DNA from: Cladocopium goreaui
Taxonomy: Eukaryota > Sar > Dinophyceae > Suessiales > Symbiodiniaceae
Assembly (NCBI GenBank): GCA_947184155.2
Contig: CAMXCT020001502.1
Span: 644,942-708,941, forward strand
Length of the DNA stretch: 64,000 nt
Direction: 5' to 3'
Position 1 is the first letter of the stretch. Every line of letters begins with the position of its first letter. A program made the translations under genes and the position numbers. The notes below the pieces were generated by a model, which worked only from the letters and a program-made list of their open reading frames with translations, had not been told where the DNA came from and ran no database searches. This document shows positions 52,201-61,372 of the stretch, in pieces.

Positions 52201-54251
52201 AAGGATTAATTCCAGGAGGTCTTGGAGAAGGTCATCGGATGTTCACGTTCTTCAACCCGTACGTCCCATGGGATCACAGATCATGGACCATCACGAAGAG
52301 CGTTGATACGCGTAAGGGTGACTACATATGCTTGTTCATCCCGACCGAGACCTTGATGGTGGAATATGGCGGTCGACTAACTGACTCGGGACAGATCGTT
52401 TCACCAAGGATCATCCCATTCTCAGCAATCAAAGGAGGATGGATTCAGGACCCCAAGGATCAGTACAACAAGACATGGCTCCGGTTGTTCGTCCCTTCGG
52501 GCGACGACCAGGTAGTCCGGTCTGGAACTATCAAATCAAGAACGGTAGCCACCAAGGAGTCCATCCTAAGAGTTGCAAGTCAGTGCATCGACGCCGAAGA
52601 CCAACCGTTTGACGAGATTGCCATGGATGCCATGAACATCGTCAACCAATTCAAGAACAACCTCATCGAGCCTGGCGGACAAGAACAATACCTGGCCCGC
52701 ATCAAGCTGATTGACTACATAGTCGAACGCAAAAGGGTGCAAACTTCAGGTTGCCGCCATTGTCCTCACTGTATCAACGAAACGCCGACAAAGCTAGCAG
52801 TGTGTCTAGTTTGCTGGACAGAACTTGAAAGTTGCGGGATTCGTCCATATCGGCTACAAGCTCCTGAAGACGATGAAGATGAGGCCACAAAGAAAGAGCT
52901 CGATGAAGAAGTTCGTCGACAAGAAGAATCGTTGTTCAAGGATACGGTCAATCAAGCACAAGAAAACGTATCCGAATCCAACGACTATGGCTTCAATCCT
53001 GACGAGGTCGACTACAATGAAGGCGACGATGAGGAAATGGATCAGGAGGAGGAAGCTCAACAGGAAGAAGACGAAATCATTGAAGAAGACGATGATGAAA
53101 TGGACGTCGAACCTGATGATGAGCCTTCTACCAAACTTCCAGCATGGACTAAGAATCTTGAGAGCGGCAGCAAGGGTATGCCAGAAGACGGACTTATCAA
53201 CAATGACGTCTCCGAGGCCGCGGCTCACTTGTATGACAATGCTGTCATGTCAAAGGTCATCACAATGTTCAGGCACTACTATAACCAGAGAGTCACTATG
53301 ACCCCAGAGGAGTACCATGTGATGATGACGGAAACCAGGCGAGTCCGGCTGGACCTGGACGACTTCTGCCCCTACACAGGCGAAGGCCCGGATGGCAACC
53401 TCAAGCGGCCGACAGAGCTGGAATTGGATGAACTCTTTCAGGAGAAAGGGAAAAGGAACTCCTGGTCAGAGGGAGAGAAGATGTACTCAGGACGACCAAG
53501 GAACATGATGATGCCTGTCATCAAGAATTTGGAGATCTATGAAAAGATGATGGAATTTCTGGTCTGCGCCGGGTACACTCCCGAATCATTGGGTTTCCTC
53601 ATGCCAATGAACCGAATGCAGGCCGATGCCCAAGGGAAGCAGGAGATGCGAGTGACCATCAGCAATTTTCTCCGACGACTGCTGAAAGGAACCTTTCCAG
53701 AACACGAATCTTACACCTTCTTTCGCTCCGGGAGCCACGGCTTCCCCAACTGCATTGAACTCCCAGCTTTCTCGGTATATCTGAGTCTGAGAGAAAAGGA
53801 ACAGAAAGTGGAACTACTCTTTGCAGCCCAACAATGTGGCATTCCTTTACCTCAAAACTTTGTCAGCAAGATGGCTTATGCTATTCAACTGGCTGAAGCA
53901 GAGGCACAGAGGGGAAAGACCGAGATGAAAATGAAGATGGCTCCAACTCTTGGCGACGAAGTGGTAAGTGAAGTATTCAAAGCAGTCGGACATACTGCCG
54001 CTTCCAAGTTTGCTACCGCAGACGCGAAAGCCAAATCATCAACACAACCTTCACAGAAACCTGAAGGAACTGGTTCAGCATCATCCTCATCGGCAAGCGC
54101 GCCAAAAGCTAAAGCTATGCCAAAATCCCATGAACCATCAAAGGCACCGCCTGCGAAACCCTCATCGCCGAAAGCTGCTCCGAAACGTGCGGCAGGATGG
54201 GAGAAAACTCCATCAGCACCTCAATGGAAGAAAGTCCGCCGTGAGCAGTGA
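49254..54251 (+). CDS. Copia polyprotein, C-terminal part with KptA-like domain
   Basis: The retroelement part resumes at 49279, so the ATG at 49254 lies in the transposon end and is not the native start. The 1,656 native codons end at the stop at 54249-54251. Residue numbers here count from 49254. Paired cysteines (CGSCRNA and CINCS) occur at about 240-265. A CCHC zinc knuckle lies at C598-C601-H606-C611. At about 967-1066 a segment starts FHITKKTNLRSIWRQGLIPG and continues with MFTFFNPYVPWDHRS. It resembles KptA/Tpt1 RNA 2'-phosphotransferase, which removes a 2'-phosphate from RNA using NAD+; activity cannot be judged. A cysteine cluster (CRHCPHC, CLVC) follows at about 1168-1190, then a very acidic region (about 1200-1295) and a Lys/Pro/Ala/Ser-rich tail. 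The frame matches the upstream half after removing the nested element. Confidence 0.85.
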   Translation: MDRSEGLGHAQKPPHCVMLDNDFKNQFVKGVIDLDQVTSRPLMFAINNDSMFNGMDSVTSRLADELIEKMRLQGILVTSDQRMWRSMYSQFGKQYPILSTTKKGTLGKTAIWSVIEKNLFRQRVFLMCATNREYVSVLNEGAFKPDESGINTKVLEDMTGPTEAFRIASGEMTPGDYANDDTTIFQRGPGTAVNRFTKDKRFKTSWVEPVVGTHELEPVVSDRCMWFTIDKENSDILCGSCRNAVTMDEIETCQSRPTHCINCSANTQDHYKRSAPTLEARKSVLLLAARLKVAFEDLGVDIVDINQGFQTWLTFTASSLISNASLAYGEHLMKSLSHMGGVRISKRQALEIFRNGRGKQFSIYRERVFDEVAKKWLLIYRVTKDCGNVAYKDFFEKVAVPEVKERNEIFGFSRASAEKTGDIIEFWLGVLDVANMAKGVVDVFNASVDPAEYLNGLEKALAQFTSTSRTSSTINDKRRGSFDCTLQTAEAERVMKIIHAIPGYESLANFSCLTEWEKDQVFSHYRRKNNITGDDASMGADADTKPGDESSAHPGEEEADEPANDPTDVVRDSEISGKQQLLDALGKLFTVSEDVNVCLYCGSTKHGHLECDHEKRDEVRKVLKAVRASLEADSPTSDDVDMEPPEHKKDGSGATEGSGQTDEPTKPRFSEHQWYDNIRTMSEVGDLDEYGKFCIEGRDVTKLGPQNVIDLNEVIRDAIVRGGGDTWSVPDFMASYSDNNIRKTFYKRVEAPQDGFLKIIPTTGAHFFNCSYFGGVEYAANYRFETGNRLDTYEDKVSASLNRILRHNVGKVSEQQSLPCDDAGWVPIEEVLKCESIWRHDYARWPHVFLAPKGRANDQSAWNVNEANFRMTLLFKIMFHCARYGRRVREQVLAFGINKDIDRRSLTCIDNNVDADTHIPDEGLLLYPVAVRAPTGHKEGSSRDDVSLLSSLLSHPIAPNTVLSLPVCFHITKKTNLRSIWRQGLIPGGLGEGHRMFTFFNPYVPWDHRSWTITKSVDTRKGDYICLFIPTETLMVEYGGRLTDSGQIVSPRIIPFSAIKGGWIQDPKDQYNKTWLRLFVPSGDDQVVRSGTIKSRTVATKESILRVASQCIDAEDQPFDEIAMDAMNIVNQFKNNLIEPGGQEQYLARIKLIDYIVERKRVQTSGCRHCPHCINETPTKLAVCLVCWTELESCGIRPYRLQAPEDDEDEATKKELDEEVRRQEESLFKDTVNQAQENVSESNDYGFNPDEVDYNEGDDEEMDQEEEAQQEEDEIIEEDDDEMDVEPDDEPSTKLPAWTKNLESGSKGMPEDGLINNDVSEAAAHLYDNAVMSKVITMFRHYYNQRVTMTPEEYHVMMTETRRVRLDLDDFCPYTGEGPDGNLKRPTELELDELFQEKGKRNSWSEGEKMYSGRPRNMMMPVIKNLEIYEKMMEFLVCAGYTPESLGFLMPMNRMQADAQGKQEMRVTISNFLRRLLKGTFPEHESYTFFRSGSHGFPNCIELPAFSVYLSLREKEQKVELLFAAQQCGIPLPQNFVSKMAYAIQLAEAEAQRGKTEMKMKMAPTLGDEVVSEVFKAVGHTAASKFATADAKAKSSTQPSQKPEGTGSASSSSASAPKAKAMPKSHEPSKAPPAKPSSPKAAPKRAAGWEKTPSAPQWKKVRREQ

Positions 54252-54745
54252 GCTTATTACCTCTGTCCGTCAAAATGGTCACTGAACTATAAGATGTTTA
54301 TCGTCTTTATGAACAGATGATCAGGAAAAGACCAACTGAGTGGACTCTGAGCGAGGCATTAGACTAATTCGCTTAGGTTCGAGACTTTTGATATTCCCAA
54401 TCTGCACGAAAGTCTGCATTGTGCACGTGAATTCGTTAGTTAGCATCGTAAATCTTTGGTAGCGAAGTGACCCATTTCTCCCGACGGGTGAGTGGCAAAC
54501 TTAGCCAGCGTAGAAAAGTAGATGTTAGCTAGCAATAATTCGCGTTGTACAGCTTGATGAAGCGCCGATGCATCGACAGCCATAGAGTAGGCGAACCCTG
54601 AACCATTATTCCCTTCGGGTATGTGGCGAAGGGGGAGCCGAATGGCTTGCTTTATATACATAGGCGTAATTCGAGCAGCAGAAGGATGTAATTCAAAGTT
54701 CCCACTCTCGTGCCTATGGTTCGAAGATGCCATAGGCATGGGGGG
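54252..54745 (+). other. 3' untranslated part of the retroelement
   Basis: 494 bases between the stop codon and the 3' LTR with no gene. It has several short hairpins built on CCC/GGG stems: TCTCCCGACGGGTGA (54477-54491) and TTCCCTTCGGGTA (about 54609). The last bases before the LTR are six G. Confidence 0.7.
54740..54745 (+). promoter_or_regulatory. Polypurine run before the 3' LTR
   Basis: GGGGGG directly before TGCG of the 3' LTR, in the position of the polypurine tract that primes plus-strand DNA synthesis. It is shorter than many such tracts. Confidence 0.6.
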
Positions 54746-54947
54746 TGCGAAGGGGAACGAGATAACACAGTAGTAACACATGCTGAGCATGTGCACATTC
54801 TTGCACGGGACGCCATTATGGCTCAAGACCCACTGCGAGGCCAAAATAACGCGCTCCGCTGCTGCATGGTCTGACAGCTCCGACTATCAGCACATAGGGA
54901 ACTACAATCAAAAGGGATAATCCAGAACAAGGATCAAATTGTTCACA
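54746..54947 (+). repeat. 3' LTR, 202 bp
   Basis: Same length and ends as the 5' LTR, differing only at CACATTCTTG. It carries the second copy of the spliced-leader-like sequence at 54812-54827. Confidence 0.95.
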
Positions 54948-54952
54948 TGTAT
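54948..54952. repeat. Retroelement target duplication, right copy
   Basis: TGTAT following the 3' LTR, matching 21168-21172. Confidence 0.8.
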
Positions 54953-55397
54953 GTATATGTATGTATATGTATGTATATGTATGTATATGTATGTATATGT
55001 ATGTATATGTATGTATATGTATGTATATGTATGTATATGTATGTATCGGTATGTAATGGTATGTAATGGTATGTAATGGTATGTAATGGTATGTAATGGC
55101 ATGTAATGGCATGTAATGGCATGTAATGGCATGTAATGGCATGTAATGGTTTGTAATGGCATGTAATGGCATGTAGTGGCATGTAATGGTATGTAATGGT
55201 ATGTAATGGTATGTAATGGTATGTAATGGTATGTAATGGTATGTAATGGTATGTAATGGTATGTAATGGTATGTAATGGTAATGGTAATGGTAATGGTAA
55301 TGGTAATGGTAATGGTAATGGTGATGCATGTATGCATGCATGCATGCATGCATGCATGCATGTATGTATGTATGTATGTATGTATGTATGTATGTAT
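54953..55397. repeat. ATGTAT, ATGTAATGG and ATGC microsatellite, right part
   Basis: Continues the hexamer tract interrupted by the retroelement, then (ATGTAATGG/C) nonamers (55045-55275), (TAATGG) hexamers (55276-55322), and ATGC and ATGT tetramers (55323-55397). The same order of blocks recurs at 57320-58270. Confidence 0.95.
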
Positions 55398-55599
55398 AAC
55401 CATGATCGCCTACTTAGAATATGCCCGATTTCAACCCTACGGGTGTGGACGGAAAAAAAAACTTAGAATATTTGGGGTAGAAATATTTGGGGTAGAATTT
55501 TGGAGTGCATAAACAGTGCCAAAGCAAATACCATAGGAATAACGATATTCCCATATCGAAAACATGTCTGAAACCCAGCAGATTGAACATTTTTTGGGT

Positions 55600-57150
55600 T
55601 CTGGGTAATTTTTTTTCATAGTTCTACGACACCAGTCGTGGGGGGTACCCTTCGGTGAGCCTGAAAAACTCAGTTTTTTAATACAATATAAAAAGAAACT
55701 GGTCATTTCGGGTGACCTGTTTTTTTGTTGAAATGTTGTAGTTTAGGAACTTCAGACATCCAGGGTTGCTACTTGCCAAAGGGAATTACGGATATGATAT
55801 ATACCCTTATACATGGAAGAGACCCAATTCCTTGCAGAACTACATACATAGAATATAGGTCCCCAGTGAAAATATATTCATCATTTTTTTGAGGATCACC
55901 ACCGAATTCCATTGGTTTTCATTGCAAAATAGTGTTTTTTTTCATAGTTCTACGACACCAGTCGTGGGGGGTAGGTACCCTTCGGTGAGCCTGAAAAACT
56001 CATTTGTTTAATACAATATAAACAGAAATTTGTCATTTCGGGTGACCTGTTTGTTTGTTGAAACGTTGTAGTTTAGGAACTTCAGACATCCAGGGTTGCT
56101 ACTTGCCAAAGGGAATTACATATATGATATATACCCTTATACATGAAAGAGACCCAATTCCTTGCAGAACTACATACATAGAATATAGGTCCCAAGTGAA
56201 AATATTCATCAATTTTTTGAGGAACACCACCCAATTCCATTGGTTTTCATTGCAAAATAGTGTTTTTTTCATAGTTCTACGACACCAGTCGTGGGGGGCA
56301 CCCTTCGGTGAGCCTAAAAAACTCATTTTGTTAATACAATATAAAAAGAAACTGGTCATTTCGGGGGACCTGTTTTTTTTTGTTGAAACGTTGTAGTTTA
56401 GGAACTTCAGACATCCAGGGTTGCTACTTGCCAAAGGGAATTACGGATATGATATATACCCTTATACATGGAAGAGACCCAATTCCTTGCAGAACTACAT
56501 ACATAGAATGGGGGGTAGGTACCCTTCGGTGAGCCTGAAAAACTCATTGTTTTAATACAATATAAACAGAAATTTGTCATTTCGGGTGACCTGTTTTTTT
56601 GTTGAAACGTTGTAGTTTAGGAACTTCAGACATCCAGGGTTGCTACTCCCCAAAGGGAATTACATAAATGATATATACTCTTTACATGAAAGAGACCCAA
56701 TTCCTTGCAGAACTACATACATAGAATATAGGTCCCAAGTGAAAATATTCATCAATTTTTTGAGGAACACCACCCAATTCCATTGGTTTTCATTGCAAAA
56801 TAGTTTTTTTTCATAGTTCTACGACACCAGTCGTGGGGGGTACCCTTCGGTGAGCTTGAAAAACTCATTTGTTTAATACAAGATAAAAAGAAATAGGTCA
56901 TTTCGGGTGACCTGTTTGTTTGTTGAAACGTTGTAGTTTAGGAACTTCAGACATCCAGGGTTGCTACTTGCCAAAGGGAATTACATATATGATATATACC
57001 CTTATACATGGAAGAGACCCAATTCCTTGCAGAACTACATACATAGAATATAGGTCCCCAGTGAACATATTCATCAATTTTTTGAGGATCACCACCCAAT
57101 TCCATTGGTTTTCATTGCAAAATAGTTTTTTTTCATAGTTCTACAAAGTT
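55600..57150. repeat. About 326-bp satellite, five to six copies
   Basis: The marker CATAGTTCTACGACACCAGT occurs at about 55617, 55943, 56270 and 56812, with a partial copy at 57134. One copy near 56510 has lost about 80 bp, from CATAGAAT to the GGGGGGTAGG block. Each unit holds ACGACACCAGTCGT (a 5-bp stem), GGGTGACCTGTTTTTTTGTT, CTTCAGACATCCAGGGTTGC and ATGATATATACCCTTATACA. The frames at 56055-56396 and 56920-57138 read across units and are not genes. Confidence 0.9.
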
Positions 57151-57179
57151 CTAGAAAAAACCATTTTCCCGGATCAAAA

Positions 57180-57310
57180 TGGATAGCCGGAAATATTCTG
57201 TGTATAGTTTTTTTTTTTCGATTCCGGAAGATGCTTTTATTCTATGTATAGGTTTTTTTACCGATTCCGGAAGATGCTTCTGGAGGCCGAAATTATCGAT
57301 TCTGTATTCT
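57180..57310. repeat. Two short GATTCCGGAAGATGCTT copies
   Basis: The 17-mer GATTCCGGAAGATGCTT appears at about 57220 and 57262, each preceded by a run of T and ATTCTGTGTATAG or ATTCTATGTATAGG. It links the 326-bp satellite to the microsatellite that follows. Confidence 0.6.
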
Positions 57311-57321
57311 ATGTATGCCAT

Positions 57322-57327
57322 CTACGT

Positions 57328-57358
<31 letters not shown>

Positions 57359-58361
57359 GTATGTATGTGTATGTATGTATATGTATGTATATGTATGTAT
57401 ATGTCTGTATATGTATGTATATGTATGTATATGTATGTATATGTATGTATATGTATGTATATGTATGTATATGTATGTATATGTATGTATATGTATGTAT
57501 ATGTATGTATATGTATGTATATGTATGTATATGTATGTATATGTATGTATATGTATGTATATGCATGTATATGTATGTATATGTATGTATATGTATGTAT
57601 ATGTATGTATAGGTATGTATATGTATGTATATGTATGTATATGTATGTATATGTATGTATATGTATGTATATGTATGTATATGTATGTATATGTATGTAT
57701 ATGTAGGTATATGTATGTATATGTATGTATATGTATGTATATGTATGTATATGTATGTATATGTATGTATATGTATGTATCGGTATGTATCGGTATGTTT
57801 TGGTATGTATTGGTATGTATTGGTATGTATTGGTATGTAATGGTTTGTAATGGTATGTAATGGTATGTAATGGTATGTAATGGTATGTAATGGCATGTAA
57901 TGGCATGTAATGGCATGTAATGGCATGTAATGGCATGTAATGGCATGTACTGGCATGTAATGGCATGTAATGGTTTGTAATGGCATGTAATGGCATGTAG
58001 TGGCATGGAATGGTATGTAATGGTATGTAATGGTATGTAATGGTATGTAATGGTATGTAATGGTATGTAATGGTATGTAATGGTAATGGTAATGGTAATG
58101 GTAATGGTAATGGTAATGGTAATGGTAATGGTAATGGTAATGGTAATGGTAATGGTAATGGTAATGGATGTATGTATGTATGCATGTATGTATGTATGTA
58201 TGTATGTATGTAATGTAATGTAATGTAATGTAATGTAATGTAATGTAATGTAATGTAATGTAAGTATGTATGTATGTATGTATGTATGTACATGTAATTT
58301 AATGTATGTATGTATGTAATGTATGTATGTATGTATGTATGTATGTATGTATGTATGTATG

Positions 58362-58393
<32 letters not shown>

Positions 58394-59020
58394 TGGTAAG
58401 GTAAGGTAAGGTAAGGTAAGGTAAGGTAATGTAATGTAATGTAATGTATGTATGTATGTATGTATGTAATGTAATGTAATGTAATGTAATGTAATGTAAT
58501 GTAATGTAATGTAATGTAATGTAATGTAATGTAATGTAATGTATGTAATGTATGTAATGTATGTAATGTATGTAATGTATGTAATTGTATGTAATGTATG
58601 TATTAGGTATGCATGTATGCATGTATGCATGTATGCATGTATGCATGTATGCATGTAATGTAATGTAATGTATGCATGTATGTAATGTATGTAATGTATG
58701 TAATGTATGTAATGTATGTAATGTATGTAATGTATGTAATGTATGTAATGTATGTAATGTATGTAATGTATGTAATGTATGTAATGTAGTAATGTATGTA
58801 ATGTATGTAATGTATGTAATGTATGTAATGTATGTAATGTATGTAATGTATGTAATGTATGTAATGTATGTAATGTATGTATGTATGTATGTAGGTAGGT
58901 ATGTATGTAGGTATGTAGGTATGTAGGTATGTAGGTATGTAGGTATGTAGGTATGTATGTATGTATGGTATGTATGTATGTATGTATGTATGTATGTATA
59001 TATATATATGTATATATATA
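57322..59020. repeat. 1.7-kb compound ATGT-family microsatellite
   Basis: Ordered blocks: ATGT tetramers, (ATGTAT) hexamers (57370-57780), CGGTATGTAT and TGGTATGTA variants (57780-57840), (ATGTAATGG/C) nonamers (57835-58080), (TAATGG) hexamers (58080-58165), ATGT, (ATGTA) pentamers (58210-58262), (GGTAA) (58393-58428), (ATGTA) again, (ATGTATGTA) nonamers (58671-58880), and GTAGGTAT (58880-58960), ending in TATATA. Long frames across it (up to 453 codons on minus) are repeat peptides. Confidence 0.95.
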
Positions 59021-59299
59021 TATGGTACCCCGCCAGGACCTACCTTTTTGTGGTTTTTACTGGTATTTGCAGAAAATTATGCACATTTTGAACTTATATT
59101 TTTGTTTGCAGTTTTGGGTCATGTTTTGGTTGACTTCTGTGGGGTGCCATATATATATATATAAATATAATAGAATTCCAATTACCATGTAAACACTCAC
59201 GTGCACACACACACACATTGAACCCTCAGAAATTATCATGAATCTTGAACCTTGAATCCCAAAAAAAATGCAAACGTTTGCAAATTTTCTTGGACCCAA

Positions 59300-59740
59300 G
59301 ATTCAAGATGCAAGATTCTGAGGAAAAGTTCTTGAATCCAAGCCCTGACTGGCATCCAGAACCCCAAGATCTAAGGGCTTGGATTCAAGAACTTTTCCTC
59401 AAAATCTTGAATCTTGAATCTCAAAAATTTGCAAATGTTTCTTTTTTTTTCCTGGATTCAAGATTCAAGATTCTGAGGAAAAGTTCTTGAATCCAAGCCC
59501 TGACTGGCATCCAGAACCCCACGATCTAAGGGCTTGGATTCAAGAACTTTTCCTCAAAACCTTGAATCTTGAATCTTGAATCCCAAGAATTTGCAAACGT
59601 TTGCAAATTTTCATGGATTCAAGATTCAAGATTCTGAGGAAAAGTTCTTGAATCCAAGCCCTGACTGGCATCCAGAACCCCACGATCTAAGGGCTTGGAT
59701 TCAAGAACTTTTCCTCAAAATCTTGAATCTTGAATCTTGA
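59300..59740. repeat. Three tandem copies of a long foldback sequence
   Basis: Copies start at about 59300, 59457 and 59619. In each, an arm of about 47 bp with TTCTGAGGAAAAGTTCTTGA and AATCCAAGCCCT is followed by about 27 bp (with CTGGCATCCAGAACCCC) and the reverse complement of the arm (AGGGCTTGGATTCAAGAACT and on). Between copies lies AATTTGCAAACGTTTGCAAA, itself palindromic. The copies are nearly identical. Confidence 0.85.
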
Positions 59741-59799
59741 ATCCCCAAAATTTGCAAACATCTGCAAATTTTGCTGGGGAAACTTCTTGAATCCAGGCC

Positions 59800-60840
59800 T
59801 TGACTAAATAAACGGTATGTTAGAGGTATAGTGGTATGTTCAAGGTCAATAAAATGGTATATTAAAGGTATATAATTAATACGGTATATACCATCAAGGA
59901 ATATTAAAGGTGTAGTACGCGACATTTTTAATGAAAACACAAGGTATTTTGAAGATATACTACATATGTATATGTAAATATTATATAGATTCATGGCCAG
60001 ACTGGAATATTACAGGTATACTACAGGTATACTAAATGGTATATTAGAGGTGGATTTGATGGTATACTAAAGGTATATTAGAGGTAGACTCATGGTATAT
60101 AAAATGGTATGCCAAAACCATATTAAATCATATAGTAATGGTATACCAAATGGAATGTTAATGATTCTAACATGGTAAACTAAGTATAGATTGTATATTA
60201 AACGTCTATTAAAGGCAAACTAAATGGTAAGCAAACGGTATTTTAGAGGCATAGTGGTATTTTCAAAGTCCATTAAATGGCATATGGAAGGTATATACCT
60301 TCAAGGTATACTAAAGGTGTAGTAAACGACATTTTTTTATCGTATTAATTAATGGTAGATCAAATGGAATATTAACGATTCTTAAATGGTAAGCTAAGGA
60401 TAGATGGTACATTAAAGATTTATTAAAACCAAATTAGATGGAAAATACAAGGTATGCTAGAGGTAGAGAGGTATCCTAAAGGTGTATTAAAGATGTTTTC
60501 ATGGCCAATAACATGGTATATCTAAGGTAGATTAAATGGTATAGTATAGTGAAGCTTTATGCATTGAAGGTATATTTAAAGTATACTAAAGACATTTTCA
60601 AGGCCAATTAAATTGTACATTAAAGGTAGCTTCATCGTTATCCAGTGGAATGTTACAGGTATATTGAATGGTATATTAAAGTTTTTTTGTTTTTTTTTGG
60701 ATGGTATTTAAAAGGGGATATTGAAGGTATGCCAAAGGTTTACTAAAGGTTTATTAAAGATATCTTTATGGTCAATTTACTGGTATATTAAAGTATATGG
60801 AATCTATAATGGAGCTATATTCACTGTAGATTAAAAAATG
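59800..60840. repeat. Degenerate GGTATATTAAA-type AT-rich region
   Basis: About 1 kb of loosely repeated GGTATA(T/C)TAAAGGTATA, AAATGGTATATTA and AAAGGTGTAGTA units, too diverged to give one period. AT-rich, no coding frames. Confidence 0.7.
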
Positions 60841-61124
60841 CTGATCAAGATATTATTCTTACTCTGTTGCATCAAAAACACAGACATATCCAAAATGTTA
60901 GAATCTGGTGTTTTGAGCGACATGCTGTATGATTGAAGGAACCCTTAATATTAGTTTGGGAAGACTGCACTTGTTCAGAAAGAAAACACTGCATGTTTAG
61001 AGGAATACTCTATATTTTGTAGGGGTACTGTTTCTTGAACGAAGTCATACTTTTGTCTGGAAGGAAAACTGCAACTATCTGACACATGCAAGCCCAAAAA
61101 AGGTAGGTCTTGGGGTGGGGTAGC

Positions 61125-61372
61125 ATATTTATATGTATGTATATGTTTATGTATATGTTTGTGTATGTGTATATTATACGTGCAGTTTATGTATATGCAA
61201 CTGTATATGTATAGATGTATAGATGTATAGATGTATAGATGTATAGATGTATAGATGTATAGATGTGTATATATATATATGTATATAAGTATATATGTGT
61301 ATATGTGTATATGTGTATGTGTGTATATGTGTATATGTGTATATGTGTATATGTGTATATGTATATGTACAC
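61125..61372. repeat. TATGTA, AGATGTAT and GTATATGT simple repeats
   Basis: TATATGTTTATGTATATG (61130-61200), seven AGATGTAT units (61213-61267), then GTATATGTGTATATGTG to 61372. Confidence 0.9.

Larger units (their letters stand above)
21173..54947 (+). mobile_element. Giant Ty1/copia-type LTR retrotransposon, with nested insertion
   Basis: Complete element with 202-bp LTRs (21173-21374 and 54746-54947), each starting TGCG and ending CACA, differing at one site. The order of enzymatic domains is gag, protease, integrase, reverse transcriptase, RNase H, which is the Ty1/copia order. It spans 33,775 bp, of which 14,630 bp (34647-49276) belong to a second transposon. Without that insertion and its duplicated TC, the element would be 19,143 bp with a single frame of about 6,054 codons. 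That is several times longer than an ordinary copia polyprotein (roughly 1,300-1,500 residues). The near-identical LTRs point to recent integration, and the nested insertion is younger still. In its present form the polyprotein is broken by the insertion, so this copy is probably not autonomous. Confidence 0.95.

Noticed and set aside
57293..58654. 453-codon minus-strand frame of [12 protein letters not shown] sequence
   Set aside because: It is the translation of ATGT-family microsatellites, which lack stops in several frames on both strands.
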